Shown one piece after another: positions 12,050 through 15,284 of a stretch of 15,284 nt of DNA. The stretch is from the NCBI GenBank assembly GCA_001304365.1, contig LJNA01000013.1:1-15284 (forward strand). The letters are read 5' to 3'. How positions within the stretch are numbered: the stretch's first letter is position 1; every line of letters starts with the position of its first letter. Both the position numbers and the translations under genes were made by a program. The stretch is from Syntrophobacter sp. DG_60. Lineage in GTDB: Bacteria; Desulfobacterota; Desulfofervidia; Desulfofervidales; DG-60. The notes under the pieces were generated by a model. That model had not been told where the DNA came from. It did not search any database and saw only the letters and a program-made list of their open reading frames with translations.

Positions 12050-13537
12050 GTGAAAAAGAGAATAATTTTTCTTAGTGCACTATTCTTTATTATTGCATCT
12101 TTTTCCCTTGCTATGGCGGTTGAACATGGGGCTGTTGAACATGAGGTTGTTGAGCACGAGGCTGCAGCACATGTAGAACCAGGCCTGAAAGTAGGCATGT
12201 CACTCCCCCTGTGGAGCACTATTCCGTTTCTAGGGATATTGCTTTCCATTGCCCTGTTCCCTTTATTTGCCCCAAGATGGTGGCATCATCACTTTCCTAA
12301 GGTCTCTGCATTCTGGGCAATAATCACGGCTGTGCCGTTTATTATGGTCTATAAGCATGCAGGTATCCATGAGACCTTACATATATATATTGGTGATTAT
12401 TTTCCATTTATTGTATTACTTTGGGGCCTCTTTACTATAGCTGGTGGAATATTTTTAAGGGGTACCTTATTAGGTACACCCCCTGTGAACACAGGTATAA
12501 TTGCTATAGGTACTGCTTTAGCCTCCTGGATGGGGACTACTGGGGCAGCAATGCTTTTGATTCGCCCATTTTTAAGGGCAAACAGATATAGGAAATACAG
12601 GACATTTATGGTGGTCTTCTTTATATTTTTAGTGGCAAATATTGGGGGTGCATTAACGCCTGTAGGAGACCCACCACTCTTTTTGGGTTTTTTACATGGT
12701 GTTCCCTTTTTCTGGACATTTAAAATACTCCCCCATATGCTTTTTGTAGTTGTAATATTACTAGGAACTTATTTTTTAATGGACCTTTATTATTACAAAA
12801 AAGAAAAGAAAGAGGGGATATTAAAAGTTCCTTCGGGTGAACGTGAACCTTTAGGGCTGGACGGCTGGTATAATTTTATACTTTTGGCTGCTTTAGTAGG
12901 AAGTGTTATCATGAGTGGGACAGTAAAGTGGGGGGAAATAAGTGTATTAGGAGTTCACAGAACTGTTCAGGAGTGGGCAAGGGACTTTATTATAATAGCA
13001 CTTGGTATTATCTCTATTGTAGTTACCCCAAAGAAGGTACGTGAAGACAATGAATTTACCTGGTTTCCTATAAAAGAGGTGGCCTATCTATTTGCTGGTA
13101 TATTTATGACCATGACTCCATGTCTTTTGATTTTAAAGGCAGGGGAACATGGGGTAGCAGCTCCTTTAATAAAGGCCATAAAAGCGCCAGCTCATTATTT
13201 CTGGGTCACTGGTAGCCTTTCTGCCTTCCTGGATAATGCCCCTACATATCTAACATTCTTTAGCAGTGCCTTAGGAAAATTTTATGCAGGTCTTCCAGAA
13301 CCACAAGCAGTGCCAGGTCTTCTTACAGAAAATGCTATTTATCTTAAGGCCATCTCTGCAGGGGCAGTATTTTTTGGTGCCAATACCTATATTGGAAATG
13401 CACCAAATTTTATGGTAAGGTCTATCTCTGAAGAGGCAGGTACCCCAATGCCCAGCTTTTTTGGCTATATGCTTAAATATTCCTGCACCATTTTGCTTCC
13501 TGTATTTGTTTTAGTAACAATAATCTTTTTCCCTTAA
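12050..13537 (+). CDS. CitMHS/NhaD-type sodium:proton antiporter with His/Glu-rich leader
   Basis: Ion-transporter superfamily membrane protein, probably a Na+/H+ antiporter; an organic-anion transporter remains possible. The 495 residues start with a signal-like segment (MKKRIIFLSALFFIIASFSLAMA) followed by a periplasmic tail VEHGAVEHEVVEHEAAAHVE (24-43), three VEHxx repeats plus a degenerate fourth. The transporter part has about 11-12 helices and family motifs ALASWMGTTGAAMLLIRPF (156-174), IGGALTPVGDPPLFLGFL (198-215) and LSAFLDNAPTYLTF near 395-410, where the Asp/Asn lie at the ion path. The start is GTG 12050 with a weak GAGAG. Placed between the rseC-like gene and apbE, it may interconvert the Na+ and H+ gradients made by Rnf. 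Substrate is inferred. Confidence 0.85.
   Translation: MKKRIIFLSALFFIIASFSLAMAVEHGAVEHEVVEHEAAAHVEPGLKVGMSLPLWSTIPFLGILLSIALFPLFAPRWWHHHFPKVSAFWAIITAVPFIMVYKHAGIHETLHIYIGDYFPFIVLLWGLFTIAGGIFLRGTLLGTPPVNTGIIAIGTALASWMGTTGAAMLLIRPFLRANRYRKYRTFMVVFFIFLVANIGGALTPVGDPPLFLGFLHGVPFFWTFKILPHMLFVVVILLGTYFLMDLYYYKKEKKEGILKVPSGEREPLGLDGWYNFILLAALVGSVIMSGTVKWGEISVLGVHRTVQEWARDFIIIALGIISIVVTPKKVREDNEFTWFPIKEVAYLFAGIFMTMTPCLLILKAGEHGVAAPLIKAIKAPAHYFWVTGSLSAFLDNAPTYLTFFSSALGKFYAGLPEPQAVPGLLTENAIYLKAISAGAVFFGANTYIGNAPNFMVRSISEEAGTPMPSFFGYMLKYSCTILLPVFVLVTIIFFP
12119..12163 (+). repeat. Three 15-bp degenerate tandem repeats in the antiporter leader
   Basis: GTTGAACATGGGGCT, GTTGAACATGAGGTT and GTTGAGCACGAGGCT follow one another in frame and encode VEHGA, VEHEV and VEHEA. 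A fourth, more diverged unit (AAHVE) follows. The coding repeat yields a His/Glu-rich segment after the signal peptide. Confidence 0.85.
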
Positions 13538-13552
13538 AGAGGGGTTTGTGCT

Positions 13553-14554
13553 ATGAAAAGGTATTTAGATAGAAGGGATTTTTTGAAAATCATAGGTGTA
13601 TTAAGCGTTGGTTTTGCCAAACCAGCTTTTTCTTTCCCTTTAGAGGATATTCTATTTGATAAGAAATTGCATAAATTGGAAAGGACACTCCCTCTTATGG
13701 ATACCTTTGTTACTATTACAGTCTATGATTCCTCAAAAGATAAGGGCCAAGAGGCCATTGAATCAGGCTTCTCAGAAATGAAAAGGTTAATAAACATATT
13801 TAATCGATATGAAAGTGGAACCCAGATAAGCCATTTAAACGAAAATGGTATATTAAAAGATGTCCCCAAAGAGATGTATTTTGTTATAAAAAAAGCCTCT
13901 TATTATCATCATTTAAGCAATGGGGCATTTGATATTACAATAAAGCCCGTTGTTGATTTGTTTAAAGAGAGAGTCAGGGCAGGAGGTTCCCTTACAACAG
14001 AGGAGATGAAAGAGGCACTAAGTTTAGTAGATGCAAATAGCTTATATTTTAATGAAAATAACATAAAATTCCTTAAAAATGGTATGGGCATCACCCTGGA
14101 TGGCATTGCTAAGGGTTATATTGTGGATAGTGCAGCAGAGTTTATCAAAAAGATGGGTATTGAATACGCCTTGATAAATGCGGGTGGAGATATAAGGGCT
14201 ATTGGCAATAAATACTTTCGCATTGCTATTAGAAATCCATTCAAACCAAATGATTATATAGATACTGTCAATCTTAAAGATGCGGCCATTGCTACCTCTG
14301 GCAATTATGAAAGATATTTCGATAAGGAAAAAGAGTTTTATCATATTGTGGACCCAAAAACAGGGTATTCCCCCCTTAAACTGAGCAGTATAAGTATTGT
14401 AGCTAAAACAGTCACCGATGCAGATGCCATTTCCACAGCCGCCTTTGTCTTTAGCCCTCTATTGGCAAAGCGGTTTATAGAAAGCACTAATGCTTCTGCC
14501 TTAATCATCACTAGAAATGGCTTCCAAATCAGGTCAAAAGGCTGGCCCTGCTAA
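13553..14554 (+). CDS. apbE: ApbE, FAD:protein FMN transferase, Tat-exported
   Basis: Periplasmic Mg2+-dependent flavin transferase that moves FMN from FAD to threonine in RnfG/RnfD or NqrC/NqrB. The 333 residues start with a twin-arginine signal (DRRDFLKII, R7-R8, then a hydrophobic stretch to about 27), indicating export as a folded protein. ApbE motifs follow: LMDTFVTITVY (48-58), LDGIAKGY (182-189), NAGGDIRAIG (209-218), TSGNYERYF (248-256), HIVDPKTGYS (264-273) and TDADAISTAAF (288-298) with the metal-binding Asp residues. All expected catalytic features appear present. It starts at ATG 13553 after GAGGGG, 15 bases behind the antiporter. Its place at the end of the rnf gene run fits modification of RnfG T159. 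Confidence 0.95.
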   Translation: MKRYLDRRDFLKIIGVLSVGFAKPAFSFPLEDILFDKKLHKLERTLPLMDTFVTITVYDSSKDKGQEAIESGFSEMKRLINIFNRYESGTQISHLNENGILKDVPKEMYFVIKKASYYHHLSNGAFDITIKPVVDLFKERVRAGGSLTTEEMKEALSLVDANSLYFNENNIKFLKNGMGITLDGIAKGYIVDSAAEFIKKMGIEYALINAGGDIRAIGNKYFRIAIRNPFKPNDYIDTVNLKDAAIATSGNYERYFDKEKEFYHIVDPKTGYSPLKLSSISIVAKTVTDADAISTAAFVFSPLLAKRFIESTNASALIITRNGFQIRSKGWPC

Positions 14555-14560
14555 TAAAAT

Positions 14561-14725
14561 ATCAAATCCCAAAATTCAAGCTCCAAACAAATTAAAATGA
14601 CCAAAATGAATGGACAGATTGTAGAGACCGATAGAGATTGGAGATTATTAAGGATTGGTTTTGGATTTTTGAGCTTTGAAATTTGGATTTGCTTGTGATT
14701 TGGTGCTTGAGAATTGGAATTTAAT
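14561..14725. repeat. Imperfect 27-bp inverted repeat between apbE and the LysR gene
   Basis: The left arm at 14561-14587 (ATCAAATCCCAAAATTCAAG...), reverse-complemented, matches the right arm at 14699-14725 (TTTGGTGCTTGAGAATTGGA...) at 21 of 27 positions, with 111 bases between. The interior includes further TTTGGATTT-type units (around 14660-14690), so the region is low-complexity TTTGG/GCTTG sequence. It fills most of the 176-base gap. It may act as a transcript-end structure or be an interspersed element. Confidence 0.65.
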
Positions 14726-14730
14726 TAGAT

Positions 14731-15284
14731 ATGGACTTTAGGAGATTAGAGGTATTTTGTAAGGTATACGAGCTTAGAAGTTTTTCCAAGGCAGCACTCC
14801 AAAGCTATCTCACCCAGCCTACAGTAAGTGGTTATATTGCCTTTTTAGAAGATAAATTTGGTGCAAAACTATTTGACCGCCTTGGGAAAGAAATTTCACC
14901 TACAAAGGCAGGAGAGACACTTTATGCCTATGCTAAAAAAATACTGGCCACTAAAGAAGAGGCAGAAAGGGATATAAATTTAGTGTTAGGCCGTAAGAAG
15001 GGTAGACTAAAACTAGGAGGAAGCACCATACCGGGGCAGTATATACTGCCTTCTTTCTTGGGGAGATTTAAAGCACTTTATCCCAATTGCAAGGTCATTC
15101 TAACCATTGGAGATACCAAACAAATTGTGGAAATGACCCTAAATGGTGAAGCGGAAATTGGTATGGTGGGGGCAAGGTTAAACATACCAAAGTTGAACTT
15201 TGAGCCATTTACCAAAGATGAGCTTATCTTAATCGTGCCAGGGGGCCATCCATTAGCAAAAAAGGCATTTGTGGATTTTGATAC
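14731..15284 (+). CDS. LysR-family regulator, selenium-associated type (3' end outside window)
   Basis: Transcription factor with an N-terminal winged helix-turn-helix and a C-terminal effector-binding domain. The 184 residues in the window begin MDFRRLEVFCKVYELRSFSK and continue with the recognition helix LTQPTVSGYIAFLEDKFG, then FDRLGKEISPTKAGETLYAY. The effector domain starts with GRLKLGGSTIPGQYILPSFL and runs through IGDTKQIVEMTLNGEAEIGM to ELILIVPGGHPLAKK. The DNA-binding segment and the GGSTIPGxYILP motif resemble the selenium-metabolism-associated LysR proteins I recall from sulfate reducers; that sub-assignment is from memory. An in-frame TAA at 14722-14724 rules out upstream starts. 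There is no clear ribosome binding site. The frame stays open to the window edge. Confidence 0.88.
   Translation, partial: MDFRRLEVFCKVYELRSFSKAALQSYLTQPTVSGYIAFLEDKFGAKLFDRLGKEISPTKAGETLYAYAKKILATKEEAERDINLVLGRKKGRLKLGGSTIPGQYILPSFLGRFKALYPNCKVILTIGDTKQIVEMTLNGEAEIGMVGARLNIPKLNFEPFTKDELILIVPGGHPLAKKAFVDFD

Overview
The window looks like a chromosomal segment of a Gram-negative anaerobe. GC content is low (roughly 40% by eye) and arginine is mostly AGA/AGG. It carries Tol-Pal envelope genes, a six-subunit Rnf complex in the order C-D-G-E-A-B, an RseC-family protein, ApbE, MTH1175/NifX-type and DUF5320 proteins, and a LysR protein resembling the selenium-associated regulators of sulfate reducers. 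Together these suggest Desulfobacterota (former Deltaproteobacteria), possibly a thermophile. That assignment is inference from gene content; there is no rRNA in the window. All genes are on the + strand.

Region 1 (1-2024) is the end of a Tol-Pal operon: the C-terminal beta-propeller of TolB, the Pal lipoprotein, and a CpoB/YbgF-like lipoprotein with a coiled coil and TPRs. A 10-bp hairpin lies between pal and cpoB. Region 2 (2025-6045) is metal and Fe-S related: a Fur-family regulator, an Mrp-type P-loop ATPase fused to a degenerate NifX-like domain, an unassigned polytopic membrane protein with conserved-looking His/Cys/Asp residues, a DUF89 metal-dependent phosphatase, and a small DUF5320 protein ending at a strong terminator. 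One 17-bp dyad (TGCAA-N5-TTGCA) overlaps the likely -35 box of the Fur-family gene and recurs just before the mrp ribosome binding site, so the two genes probably form a small regulon.

Region 3 (6046-14554) is a compact gene run. It starts with an MTH1175/NifX-like protein carrying four perfect 18-bp repeats, followed by rnfC-D-G-E-A-B, an RseC-family protein, a CitMHS/NhaD-type antiporter and the flavin transferase ApbE. Rnf complexes couple low-potential electron transfer to Na+ or H+ movement; ApbE attaches FMN to Rnf subunits, and the antiporter could link the ion gradients. The most unusual observation is that RnfC aligns along its length with the family but has lost the glycine-rich nucleotide/FMN loop and the NGAECEP-type motif, while RnfD has no threonine at the expected covalent FMN site. 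RnfA, RnfE, RnfB and the RnfG SGAT site look intact. This may be an Rnf variant that does not use NAD(H).

Region 4 (14555-15284) is an intergenic imperfect inverted repeat of TTTGG-type sequence followed by the 5' part of a LysR regulator cut by the window end. Similar low-complexity dyads (GTTAA type) fill three other intergenic gaps, suggesting a family of interspersed intergenic elements. No tRNA, rRNA, CRISPR or insertion sequence was recognised, and no gene-free stretch exceeds 300 bases.
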